64,000 bases of DNA from Alteromonas sp. CI.11.F.A3 (lineage in GTDB: Bacteria > Pseudomonadota > Gammaproteobacteria > Enterobacterales > Alteromonadaceae): positions 3,286,001 to 3,350,000 of the forward strand of contig NZ_CP136708.1 in assembly GCF_032925565.1 (NCBI RefSeq). The letters run 5' to 3'. Shown here one piece after another: positions 1-8,891 of the stretch. Numbering within the stretch: position 1 is the stretch's first letter; every line of letters begins with the position of its first letter. The position numbers were made by a program, and so were the translations under genes. The notes beneath the pieces are model-generated. The model saw nothing but the letters and a program-made list of their open reading frames with translations. It did not search any database and was not told the DNA's origin.

Positions 1-35
1 AGGGTGAAGATTTGCAATAAAATAGTCTAAATGTA

Positions 36-74
36 AAAACATCGGGAAAGCAATAATGCCAGCCCCGATGTTTT
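36..74 (-). terminator. Rho-independent terminator of the MBL-fold gene
   Basis: An 11-bp perfect stem (36-46 with 64-74, containing ACATCGGG/CCCGATGT) encloses a 17-nt loop and is followed on the minus strand by a run of five T. It lies about 50 nt beyond the stop of the hydrolase gene ending at 123, so it most likely terminates that transcript. Confidence 0.75.
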
Positions 75-122
75 ATCAAATAACCTGAATTGTGTTTAGA
101 TAATTGGTTTTACTGCCCAAGT

Positions 123-1109
123 TTATTTTTGCAAGGTAAAACGATCTAGGTCGTTAGCGATAGTAATATCACCCTTATAGAATTCAGCTACTTCATTGGT
201 GTATTTTTCAAATTCAGCAGGTGTCACTAAACCAGGTGCCATATGCGTTACCACTAATTTTTTGACTTTAGCCTTGGTAGCTAATTGACCCACATCAGCC
301 GGTACTAAATGATGTTTAGACAAATGTTGCTGCATGTGGCCAAGAGCTTTGGCTGGCATCATCGGGTTCATGCGTTTTACCAAATTTACTGTATGTTCAA
401 CGTCCATCATTTCACTAATCAATAGATCAACGTTCTGTGAGAGCAATTCAACAGCTTCACTCGGCCCAGTATCACCGGTATACACAACGCTATAGTCAGT
501 CAATTCGAACTTAAATGATAGGGCTTGAAATTTATCATACTCCTCGCTGCCTTTTGGCCAGCTGTAATGACTATTGCGGATAACACTGAGGTTAAATCCA
601 TCAAAATCAATGCGTGAACCATCTGTTACTTCTACCACTTTAACATGACTACTTGGCGGCGGGGGCACTTGACCAGGTACTCCATAGTGGCCTAATGCGC
701 CATAGGTCATATAAGCAAATATCCCATCTACGGTTTGTTTTGTGCCCGGAGGCCCGTAAATAGTTAATTCACTTTTAGTTTCAGTTTGCCAGCGTAAACT
801 CAAAATAGCAGGAAGTCCGCCAGTGTGGTCAAAATGAAGATGGCTTAAAAAAATTGCATCAACCTTTTTAATATTCAAGCCAACTTTAGCTAACTGTCCA
901 GCGGTCCCGTCGCCCGCATCGACTAAATAGGTCTTTCCATTAACTAACAAAGCATTTGCTGGTTGTGAGTGAGTCGCATTAGGAATAGGTCCAGCCATTG
1001 TACCCAGAGTTATCCATTCATTTTTTGTATTTGTTTCGCTGGCCGCCAAAACATGACTAAAAATACTCGCACCAATAAGTGTACTAACAATAATTTTCGA
1101 CAGCTTCAT
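123..1109 (-). CDS. Exported metallo-beta-lactamase-fold hydrolase (RNase Z/arylsulfatase-like subgroup)
   Basis: The 328-aa protein starts with a signal peptide (about residues 1-22, cleavage after VLA), so it should act in the periplasm or outside the cell. The metal-binding motif HLHFDH is at residues 90-95, with further ligands likely in the YTGDTG and VVTHMAP segments, as expected for a two-metal MBL enzyme. Proteins of this type are often annotated as ribonuclease Z-like, but a signal peptide rules out a tRNA-processing role; a lactone, ester or sulfate-ester substrate is more plausible. It is transcribed divergently from an MFS transporter and has its own terminator, so it looks monocistronic. 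Family assignment is firm; the substrate is unknown. Confidence 0.8.
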   Translation of the reverse strand: MKLSKIIVSTLIGASIFSHVLAASETNTKNEWITLGTMAGPIPNATHSQPANALLVNGKTYLVDAGDGTAGQLAKVGLNIKKVDAIFLSHLHFDHTGGLPAILSLRWQTETKSELTIYGPPGTKQTVDGIFAYMTYGALGHYGVPGQVPPPPSSHVKVVEVTDGSRIDFDGFNLSVIRNSHYSWPKGSEEYDKFQALSFKFELTDYSVVYTGDTGPSEAVELLSQNVDLLISEMMDVEHTVNLVKRMNPMMPAKALGHMQQHLSKHHLVPADVGQLATKAKVKKLVVTHMAPGLVTPAEFEKYTNEVAEFYKGDITIANDLDRFTLQK

Positions 1110-1506
1110 TAATTTATCCTCTAATAATTCCTATTTATAGGTCCTGCAAATGGCGCTTCTTTCACCGCCATAATAATTAGTTAAATGCTAAAGCTCACAA
1201 ACCTCAACACTTATTTAACACTTCATTAACTATACGTTACAAGGAACTATCGTGATAATTGATTTTATAGATACAATTAAGCTGTTATTGAAATACTTTT
1301 GAACTATTTACTATCAGTTTTCATGATAGTTAAAATCAGATTAATCCATTTTTAATATATACAAATATACAACATGCTTTTAACATAAACCTTTAACCAG
1401 CCTACTTAGTGTTAGTACTTGAATTCTGCATTACTCTAGAAAACAATCGTGTAATGTATGTAATAAAGGGTATTGAGGCTTAGTAAAAACATTTGGATAT
1501 ACCTTT
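1110..1506. promoter_or_regulatory. Divergent intergenic region with a possible regulator-binding palindrome
   Basis: This AT-rich 397-bp gap separates the divergent MBL hydrolase and MFS genes and must hold both promoters. ACTATCA (1310-1316) and TGATAGT (1324-1330) form an inverted repeat with a 7-nt spacer; a related half-palindrome, ACTATCGTGATAAT, is at 1246-1259. The two related sites suggest an operator pair, but no adjacent regulator gene is seen. I see no gene here. Confidence 0.3.
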
Positions 1507-2709
1507 ATGTCGACTCACCTCGCTGATGTAAACCCAACAAATAATCAAGCCTCTGCTAAACACGGCATTATTCTTATTCTGGCAGCTATCATGCCGCCAA
1601 TGGCAATTATTACTCTAATTCCTATTTTGCCTCTATTGATGAAAGAGTTTTCTGATGTTCAAGGATCAGCGTTTTTAGTTCCTATCGCCCTGACTATTCC
1701 AGCCCTATGTGTTGCGTTATTTTCGCCTTTAGCAGGCTGGATTTCAGATAAGATGGGTAGAAAGCCAGTATTGATATCAGCACTTTTGATTTACGCGATT
1801 ATTGGTTTAGTACCTTATTTTCTAACCAACCTAACACAGATTATTATCGCAAGAGTTATATTGGGTATTGCGGAAGCGGCTATAATGACAGTAGCAACCG
1901 CGCTAATTGCTGACTATTTCAAAGGTAAAGCGCGGCAACGTTGGGTATCTATCCAAATAGCGTGTGTAAGTTTAAGTGCTATTGTACTGATTGCTATAGG
2001 TGGGCTATTAGGTGAATTTTTTGGCTCTCGGGGACCGTTCTTACTTTATCTGCTTGCCATTCCAATCGCACTATGTGCCGCTTTTATCCTTTATGAACCA
2101 ATAAAAAGCCATGAGAAAGTCAGTTTAGATACGCCCAAAGTACCTTGGTCACGTGTTTTACCCTTACTGTTTATTACACTTTTTGTGGGTGTTGTCTTCT
2201 ACACTATTATGGTTAAACTTGGAGCGATTTTAGCGTTAGCAAGTGAAGTATCACCTGCAATAATTGGTGGAATAGGAGCTGCAGCGAACATTGGCATGGC
2301 TTTAGGTTCAATGGCATTTGGTAAATTTAAAGGAGCTTCTGGCCCTAGGTTGATTAGCATCGGTTTAACATTATCGGCCATTGGTTATATAGGTGCCGCT
2401 TTCTCGACAGCGCTAATATTCACCTGCATAGCCATCTTTGTAGCCTCTTTCGGTTTTGGCATGTTATTACCTACCATGCTGAACTGGATACTTAGTGTGC
2501 TACCTAGAAATGTCTTAGGACGGGGGACTGGCCTGTGGACTGGCGCATTTTTCTTAGGGCAATTTACCGCGCCTATCATAGCTACTGCTTTGGAAAGCAA
2601 AGTAGGCGGACTCGAAAACGTATTAATAGTATATGCAGGTTTATCAATTATCGGTGTTGTCATGGCTTTAACTAAAATAAAAGGCGCTAAAGGATTGGTT
2701 AACCACTAA
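1507..2709 (+). CDS. MFS transporter (12 TM, DHA1-like drug/solute antiporter)
   Basis: The 400-aa protein has about twelve hydrophobic segments and the MFS signature loop between TM2 and TM3 (GWISDKMGRKP, about residues 78-88). Length and motif fit the DHA1-type major facilitator superfamily, which uses the proton gradient to move small organic compounds across the inner membrane. It stands alone on the plus strand, divergent from the secreted MBL hydrolase. Export of a toxic aromatic or uptake of a hydrolysis product are both possible. The family is clear; substrate and direction are not. Confidence 0.85.
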   Translation: MSTHLADVNPTNNQASAKHGIILILAAIMPPMAIITLIPILPLLMKEFSDVQGSAFLVPIALTIPALCVALFSPLAGWISDKMGRKPVLISALLIYAIIGLVPYFLTNLTQIIIARVILGIAEAAIMTVATALIADYFKGKARQRWVSIQIACVSLSAIVLIAIGGLLGEFFGSRGPFLLYLLAIPIALCAAFILYEPIKSHEKVSLDTPKVPWSRVLPLLFITLFVGVVFYTIMVKLGAILALASEVSPAIIGGIGAAANIGMALGSMAFGKFKGASGPRLISIGLTLSAIGYIGAAFSTALIFTCIAIFVASFGFGMLLPTMLNWILSVLPRNVLGRGTGLWTGAFFLGQFTAPIIATALESKVGGLENVLIVYAGLSIIGVVMALTKIKGAKGLVNH

Positions 2710-2775
2710 TCCTATTTGAAACGATAGGCAAATAGCACACACTCATGATGACATAATCAATGTAATGACTGTGCA

Positions 2776-2792
2776 CCCCATTGATGGGGGTT
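2776..2792 (+). terminator. Weak hairpin after the MFS gene
   Basis: CCCCA/TGGGG pair around a TTGA loop, about 65 nt after the MFS stop codon, followed only by GTTTG. It sits between two convergent genes where a terminator is expected, but the missing T-run makes the call weak. Confidence 0.3.
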
Positions 2793-2820
2793 TGCCTGAC
2801 ACGATGTCCAATTAACGGTA

Positions 2821-4374
2821 TCAGAATGAATAGTTCTGCCATAAGCGCCTTACGTCTTTGTTAGGATCATTCATTACCTTAGACTTTATATTGAATTGCA
2901 TTGTCGCTCGAACATCCTGACTATATGAGGGCCAGTCGACGCTATCAGTTTTCGCAAAATGTAACCATTGGGTCTGCATGAAGTGAGTCAGAGAATCAGG
3001 CGGCTGGGTACCTACAAAATCTTTTGCTTCTTGACTATCAAGGGTGTTAAAGGTAAACGGAACATCAACAAAATGTGCCGCCCCCAAACGTCCATTGTAA
3101 GCAGGTGACTGCCATGCGAAATTATATTTCCACACCGGATTACCTTTAAGCGATAACCGCTCGGCAATATGTAATGCTGGCATTCGGAAAGTATAGTCTG
3201 ACTGAGCCTGTGCATAGATATCACCAAACGAAACATTGCCAGCTTTCCCGTAAACTTCAGACGCTGCGCAACCAAGGTGTAAATCTTTCAGAAACAAGGA
3301 TAACTCATCTTCTGTAATCCTATCAATTGTGCCATCTGGCACCAAATATAAACGTGATTCTTGATCTGTACTTCCCACGATAACCGGTATAGATGCATCG
3401 CCGTTATTCATTAAATCAGCCATAGGCGATATTTGAATAACATCACCATCAATAACCGGAAGAAAAGCCGTACCGCCCCATGACAACATCCCCCATTGAG
3501 TGCGATCTGTTATGGCATTTCCCATATCAACTACGCCAGTAACAAGTTGTGACAAGGGAATGTTAGAAATACCTGACATTGTGGCTTTTACATTATGTTG
3601 CTTTGCAAACGCAGTAGTTACTTTAGTCGCTTGCGTTCTGGTCATCGCTTGCATTGGCGGGCTTTGCATAATGGCTTTATGATATAGGCCGCTGGCTTTG
3701 GGGCTACCAAGCAAAATCGCTACGCTACCCGCTCCGGCTGATTGCCCAAACAAGGTTACCTGTCTAGGGTCACCTCCAAAATCTTGAATGTTATCTCTCA
3801 CCCAGCGCAAAGCGAGAATTTGATCAAGAATCCCCCTATTGTCGGGCGCACCTTTTAGGTGCATAAACCCATCGACTCCAACCCGATAATTGACGGTTAC
3901 CACCACTACGCCTTGCTCTGCAAAGCGACGCCCATCGTATACTCGCTCAGCTGCATCTTCGCGAATAAACGCCCCTCCAGGAATCCAAACCATAACAGGC
4001 ACTTTATTGTCTGCTTGCATCGCAGATAGTGGCGCCCATACATTGACGGTAAGATCCCCTACACGACCGACTAATTCCACTTTTGTACCCCGCCCCGGCT
4101 GAGGAACAGGCGGTGTAATGGCAGTCGCATCCAAGGTTTCTTTCCAAGGTTCTATTGCTATAGGCGCCTGAAAACGTCGCTTTTTGGTGAAAGGGTTTTT
4201 AGCGTAGGGCACGCCATAGAAAATCCCCACCTTGTTAACGAGCTTCCCCTTTATTTGTCCTAGTTTAGTCTCTGCGATTAGTGAATTGTTAGCTTTCATA
4301 ATCGAACCTGCCAATGTATTTGAACAAAATAGAATGAGAACGATAAATATACTTTTAATAAAAATGTGTTTCAT
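2821..4374 (-). CDS. Exported type-B carboxylesterase, atypical oxyanion motif
   Basis: The 517-aa alpha/beta-hydrolase has a signal peptide (cleavage near residue 22, after TLA). The nucleophile elbow GQSAGAG places the catalytic serine at residue 212; the acid is probably the Glu in DQESRL and the base the His in AAHFVDVPF. Type-B carboxylesterases hydrolyse carboxylic esters. The usual oxyanion-hole HGGG is replaced here by PGGA (about residues 132-135), and the segment around residues 88-115 is shortened relative to the neighbouring paralogue at 4683-6320, so it may be a divergent or less active enzyme. GGAG sits 5 nt before the ATG. It is the last gene of a minus-strand series with a second esterase, a beta-glucosidase and a TonB receptor, suggesting ester-bond removal from an imported glycoside. 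Confidence 0.85.
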   Translation of the reverse strand: MKHIFIKSIFIVLILFCSNTLAGSIMKANNSLIAETKLGQIKGKLVNKVGIFYGVPYAKNPFTKKRRFQAPIAIEPWKETLDATAITPPVPQPGRGTKVELVGRVGDLTVNVWAPLSAMQADNKVPVMVWIPGGAFIREDAAERVYDGRRFAEQGVVVVTVNYRVGVDGFMHLKGAPDNRGILDQILALRWVRDNIQDFGGDPRQVTLFGQSAGAGSVAILLGSPKASGLYHKAIMQSPPMQAMTRTQATKVTTAFAKQHNVKATMSGISNIPLSQLVTGVVDMGNAITDRTQWGMLSWGGTAFLPVIDGDVIQISPMADLMNNGDASIPVIVGSTDQESRLYLVPDGTIDRITEDELSLFLKDLHLGCAASEVYGKAGNVSFGDIYAQAQSDYTFRMPALHIAERLSLKGNPVWKYNFAWQSPAYNGRLGAAHFVDVPFTFNTLDSQEAKDFVGTQPPDSLTHFMQTQWLHFAKTDSVDWPSYSQDVRATMQFNIKSKVMNDPNKDVRRLWQNYSF

Positions 4375-4640
4375 AGATGCTCCATGGACTAGTAGCGGAC
4401 ATGACAGCTGACGAGTAGGTTAGAACGTTCTGAACAATTATATTGAAAGTATGCCTGAATTAGCACTACGGATCGGTAAAAGATTGAATAAAAACTGGTC
4501 GCAATATGTAATTCACATCCCGATAAAATTATGACAAAACAGACATCTATATCTAAGGAGCGAACTCCAGTGCGAAGGTGGCAACACTACCACCAACATA
4601 ACGTCTGAAATGACTAAACCACTTCGGGTGTTTTTTAAAG

Positions 4641-4669
4641 ATCCTAACTGTTATTGCAACAGTCAGGAT
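4641..4669 (-). terminator. Hairpin downstream of the second carboxylesterase
   Basis: A 12-nt stem with one mismatch (ATCCTAACTGTT with AACAGTCAGGAT) lies just beyond the stop codon of the esterase ending at 4683. On the minus strand it is followed by CTTT and then A-rich sequence, so it is an imperfect intrinsic terminator or an mRNA-stabilising hairpin. The rest of the 308-bp gap (4375-4682) shows nothing recognisable. Confidence 0.45.
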
Positions 4670-4682
4670 GACGGGCGGTTAA

Positions 4683-6320
4683 CTACTGCGCTAACCTAGA
4701 TATTTGATCCAATCGCCCTGCCAATGGATCATTTTTTATCACTACTCCGTGGCTATTAAACTCAATCAGCTTTTCATCATTGGGTTTGAATTGCGGAAAG
4801 CGAGTTTTCTCAAGCGATGGGTTACCCGCTTTGGCAAAATTCACCCAAGCCTCATGCATCACCTCGGATAGCTGTTTGTCTGCCTCGCTAAAAGCATCTG
4901 CGTAACGTGCCTCTCCTGTACCAAAAACAAAAGGGATTTCACTAGCATGGTAAGCACCATCTACTTTGCCTTCTAAACTGGTAGGTACATAAGTAAAACG
5001 ATAAAACCAGGTTGCTTGTCCATTGGCACTCGTTTGCCGCGCGATAAAACGAGCGGGCTCTAAAAAGCTTCGGTCACCAAAGATCATTGAGCCTAAAAAC
5101 GCCCTATCCAACTGCTCATCTTTCATTGGCACAAAAGGTTGATAAGCCGCTAAAAATGTTTCTTGGTTTGTCGCTTCCGCTAAGGTCTTCTCTGCTATCA
5201 TGGCGGCGCCAATGGCATTAAAATCCTTAAGAAAACCCCACTCGAAGTCATTACTACCAATAAAAATTGGGATAGCCACTTGATGGCCAGCCTTAAAGCC
5301 GGTTTCGTCATCTTCAACTACCACCTTGCCATCGATGATGGGTCCACTGTATGTAGGTGAATTCATAGTAGCCATGTTTAAATCACTGAGTACTTTTTCG
5401 GCTGGTAACGCTCGTAACTCCGCAAGCGCACTTTGCCCTTCGCTTTCGATCCCCACACTTTTTGCGAATGTTACTCCAACTTGTTCAGCAGAAGGTTTCC
5501 CCTCTTTATTCGGCTTATCTAGATAAACCACTGAGCCAATGGAATTACTTCGACCACCGCCAGATTGCATGATCGCTTTATGAAACAGTCCCTTTGCTTG
5601 TGGCGAAAGCATCATAACGTTTACTGAACGTCCTCCAGCAGACTCGCCAAATAAGGTCACGTTATTTTCATCCCCGCCAAATTGCTTAATATTATTTTTT
5701 ACCCACTTAAGGGCCGCAATTTGATCCATAAAACCATAATTACCTAATGGCGAATCAGGATTTTCTTCACTTAGTGCTGGATGTGCAAAAAAGCCAAAGC
5801 GACCTAGTCGATAATTGAAACTAACAAACACAACACCCGATTCAGCAAACTTTTGACCGTTATAAACTGCGGGAGACCCGCCACCATTTACAAAACCACC
5901 GCCATGGATCCACACCATAACTGGGAGTTTTGTATCACCTTGTATTTTTGGGGTCCACACATTTAAATATAAACAGTCTTCACTTACCGGCTCACCTAGA
6001 GGTGCCGCGTCTCCGGGAAAAGGGATTTGCAAACAATCGTTACTAAAATGCGTTGTATCTCTAGTATCCTGCCACGTACTGACTGCTTGTGGCGGTTGCC
6101 AACGTAACTCTGCAACAGGTGCTTGTGCATAAGGGATGCCTAAAAACGCAGTTATTGGCTGTGCCTTAGTACCCACCAATTTACCTTTAACCAAACCGGA
6201 CTCGGTCTGTACAACCAGTGGTTCGGCTATAGCCACACCCGTTTTTTTAGCATCACAGGCTAACAAGCTAAAGATTAAACACAGTAAAATAACCACGCGC
6301 TTTGCATTCTGATACAACAT
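4683..6320 (-). CDS. Carboxylesterase lipoprotein (type B)
   Basis: An upstream in-frame ATG exists at 6347, but the ATG at 6320 has GGAG eight nucleotides before it and opens directly into a lipoprotein signal (LLACD, acylated Cys21), so I take 545 aa. The oxyanion motif HGGG (about 139-142), nucleophile elbow GESAGG (Ser227), Glu in SNDFEWGF and His in AYHASEIPF give a complete catalytic set. Type-B carboxylesterases hydrolyse esters; a lipid anchor suggests action at the outer membrane or in the periplasm. It lies between the GH3 gene and the other esterase on the same strand and is probably co-transcribed or co-regulated with them. Acetylated or feruloylated sugar conjugates are plausible substrates; that is inference from context. 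Confidence 0.88.
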   Translation of the reverse strand: MLYQNAKRVVILLCLIFSLLACDAKKTGVAIAEPLVVQTESGLVKGKLVGTKAQPITAFLGIPYAQAPVAELRWQPPQAVSTWQDTRDTTHFSNDCLQIPFPGDAAPLGEPVSEDCLYLNVWTPKIQGDTKLPVMVWIHGGGFVNGGGSPAVYNGQKFAESGVVFVSFNYRLGRFGFFAHPALSEENPDSPLGNYGFMDQIAALKWVKNNIKQFGGDENNVTLFGESAGGRSVNVMMLSPQAKGLFHKAIMQSGGGRSNSIGSVVYLDKPNKEGKPSAEQVGVTFAKSVGIESEGQSALAELRALPAEKVLSDLNMATMNSPTYSGPIIDGKVVVEDDETGFKAGHQVAIPIFIGSNDFEWGFLKDFNAIGAAMIAEKTLAEATNQETFLAAYQPFVPMKDEQLDRAFLGSMIFGDRSFLEPARFIARQTSANGQATWFYRFTYVPTSLEGKVDGAYHASEIPFVFGTGEARYADAFSEADKQLSEVMHEAWVNFAKAGNPSLEKTRFPQFKPNDEKLIEFNSHGVVIKNDPLAGRLDQISRLAQ

Positions 6321-6443
6321 GTTATGTTCTCCAACGAGACTGTCCATAAATAAAGAGGTACTGATAAAGCATAAATCACCTTAGTTGCACCCGATTTGTT
6401 ACATTTTAATTGAATAGCAATATCTACCTATTCTCTAAACACG

Positions 6444-8771
6444 TTATGGCTTAACCTTGATAGTTTCTTTCAGGGTAAATTGAGCACTTTGTAAGATCTC
6501 CCGTGACGACTTGCCAATTCTGATGACATATTCCCCAGCCTCAGCTAACCAAACATCTTGTTGTTTCGAAAAGGATGTTAGATCCCGAGCATTGAGTTCA
6601 AATTGTATAAGCTCAGATTCACCAGGCTGCAGTAATTGGGTTTTAGCGAAAGCCCGCAATTCACTCTCAGGCTTAACTAACTCACTCTGCGGCGCTGAAA
6701 CATAGAGTTGTACAACTTCTTTGCCTGCTAACTTACCGGTATTTTTTACCCTAACTTTGGCAATCACCTTATCTGTGAATACATTGTTATCCAGCGTAAT
6801 ATCGGAATAACCAAAGTCGCTATAAGACAGTCCAAAACCAAAAGAAAACGCAACCTCTTTATTTTGGGTATTAAAATACCGATATCCCACCCAAATGCCA
6901 TCATCGTAAGTCACTTCTGCAGGAACAGTTTGGGTAAAACCCGACGGCTTAATGTTAGGGTCAAGAACGGTACCGGGAAATGCCTTGGCTGCGGGATAAT
7001 CTTTTAAGTCTACGGGCCAAGTATCGGTCAATTTTCCTGATGGATTAGTTTTACCCATTAAAATATCCACAATGGCATTTCCGGCTTCTTGTCCGGGTTG
7101 ATGAGCAAGTAAAATGGCGTCGACTTTATCTTGCCAACTAGCAGTTTCAATTACACCGCCAACATTTAAAATAACAATGACAGGTTTATCTTGCTGGTGA
7201 AAAGCCTCTGATACTAACCCTAACATCTGAGTTTCTTGCTTGGTCAAATAGAAGTCAGCTTCAGGGCGATCGATAAACTCCCCTGAACTACGCCCTAAGG
7301 TAACGACTGCAGCATTATAGTGTTTGGCAGACGCTTTGAGGCGCTCAGGATCAAGCTTAAATTCGATTAATGCAGGCTTAGGCATAAAAGCCGCTAATGG
7401 GTTGGTTGAAACAGGTCGCTTGGCATTTTCACTTTCGATATGAGCTTTATAGGCACTTGCAAGGCCAGCTTGAGAGTTAACTCCTGCGTGTTGCAGCCCC
7501 TCTTCTAATGATACGACATAGGCTTCATTCACGTCACCACTGCCGGTTCCACCGATAAGGACATCAAAAGAATGATTGCCATACAAAGCCAACGACATGC
7601 TACTTTTAAACGGTAGTACTTCACCTTTATTTTTGAGTAATACCATACCTTCTGCAGCGGCAGTTCTAGCCAATTGAGCATGCTTGTTCAAATTGGGAGC
7701 ATTACTATATTCATACCGACTAAAAGCAGGACTGGCCAATACAAGTTGAAGTATATTTTTCACATTACGATCTAGTATTTTTTCATCTAAGGCTCCGCTT
7801 TTAATGGCTCCAATGATCATGCCTTCTTGATGGTCCATACCCGGCATTAACAAATCGTTACCCGCTTGCATTTGTAACGTAGCATCTTTGCCGCCAAACC
7901 AATCGGTCATCACTACACCGTTAAAACCCCATTGCTCCCGCAATACTTCAGTTAAAAGGCGAGAACTTTCAGACGTATACTCCCCATTTATTTTGTTGTA
8001 CGACGACATCACCGTCCAAGGATGGCTTTCTTTGATGGCAATTTCAAAACCCCGTAAGTAGATTTCTCGCAATGCACGCTCATCCACTTTTACGTTAATA
8101 GAATCACGGTTCCATTCGTGATTATTCGCCACAAAATGTTTGATTGACGTCCCTACACCTTTGGATTGCACGCCATTTACCATGGCTGCCGCCATCTTGC
8201 CGCTCAGTAAAGGGTCTTCTGAGTAATATTCAAAGTTTCTGCCCCCCAAGGCAAAACGATGAATGTTCAGCGCTGGTGCTAACAGTACATCCACCCCGTA
8301 CTCTTTTGCTTCATCGCCGACGGCTCGGCCAATTTGCTTGACCAGCTCTGTGTTCCAAGATGAGCTGAGTGAATTGGCTATAGGAAAAGCAGTGGCGAAG
8401 TAAGATTTATCCTTATCTTCCTCACGATGTGGCGCAATTCTTAGTCCAGCCGGACCGTCAGCTAAGACTATTGATGGAATGCCTAAGCGAGGTATAGCAA
8501 AAGTTGTACCTGCGGCTCCTGGCACCTTATCTTTAGTCTCACCAACATTTGGACCACCATCGCCCAAATCCATGCCAGTACCACGGATCAGTTTGACTTT
8601 TTCCTGCAAACTCAAAGCTTGAATAACCTCATCTAATGAGTCAACTCCAAGAGTGGCTGCCGACACAGCCGTAGCAGGTAATATTGCCATGAAAGTAGCA
8701 ACAAATAACGGAAAGAAAACAGGGCGCAGCCCTGTCATTTCAGAGAGATTTAAACGCATATTTTTTATCAT
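6444..8771 (-). CDS. Glycoside hydrolase family 3 beta-glucosidase
   Basis: The 775-aa protein has a signal peptide ending near residue 38 (VSA/AT), the GH3 N-terminal barrel with ADGPAG (104-109) and KHF (211-213), and the nucleophile Asp290 in VMTDWFGG. The GH3 C-terminal domain (about 370-620) and a fibronectin III-like domain (about 665-760) follow, the standard architecture of periplasmic beta-glucosidases. Such enzymes release terminal beta-linked glucose from oligosaccharides or aryl glucosides. It sits between a TonB receptor and two esterases, all on the minus strand behind a divergent LacI gene, so the locus looks like a small uptake-and-hydrolysis unit for a glycosylated, esterified compound. 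The family is certain; exact specificity (xylosidase and others occur in GH3) is not. Confidence 0.92.
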   Translation of the reverse strand: MIKNMRLNLSEMTGLRPVFFPLFVATFMAILPATAVSAATLGVDSLDEVIQALSLQEKVKLIRGTGMDLGDGGPNVGETKDKVPGAAGTTFAIPRLGIPSIVLADGPAGLRIAPHREEDKDKSYFATAFPIANSLSSSWNTELVKQIGRAVGDEAKEYGVDVLLAPALNIHRFALGGRNFEYYSEDPLLSGKMAAAMVNGVQSKGVGTSIKHFVANNHEWNRDSINVKVDERALREIYLRGFEIAIKESHPWTVMSSYNKINGEYTSESSRLLTEVLREQWGFNGVVMTDWFGGKDATLQMQAGNDLLMPGMDHQEGMIIGAIKSGALDEKILDRNVKNILQLVLASPAFSRYEYSNAPNLNKHAQLARTAAAEGMVLLKNKGEVLPFKSSMSLALYGNHSFDVLIGGTGSGDVNEAYVVSLEEGLQHAGVNSQAGLASAYKAHIESENAKRPVSTNPLAAFMPKPALIEFKLDPERLKASAKHYNAAVVTLGRSSGEFIDRPEADFYLTKQETQMLGLVSEAFHQQDKPVIVILNVGGVIETASWQDKVDAILLAHQPGQEAGNAIVDILMGKTNPSGKLTDTWPVDLKDYPAAKAFPGTVLDPNIKPSGFTQTVPAEVTYDDGIWVGYRYFNTQNKEVAFSFGFGLSYSDFGYSDITLDNNVFTDKVIAKVRVKNTGKLAGKEVVQLYVSAPQSELVKPESELRAFAKTQLLQPGESELIQFELNARDLTSFSKQQDVWLAEAGEYVIRIGKSSREILQSAQFTLKETIKVKP

Positions 8772-8891
8772 TTCACCTATCCATGCAGGTTTTATTTCTG
8801 CATATAACTCATTAAGTTAATCAATTATCTTGGCGACCTTAAAAACAAAGCCCGTAAAGTGAGTTACGCGCCATGTTTTTAATTTAAATTC

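Noticed and set aside
123..1109. Ribonuclease Z for tRNA maturation
   Set aside because: The fold and HLHFDH motif fit, but a clear signal peptide places it outside the cytoplasm.
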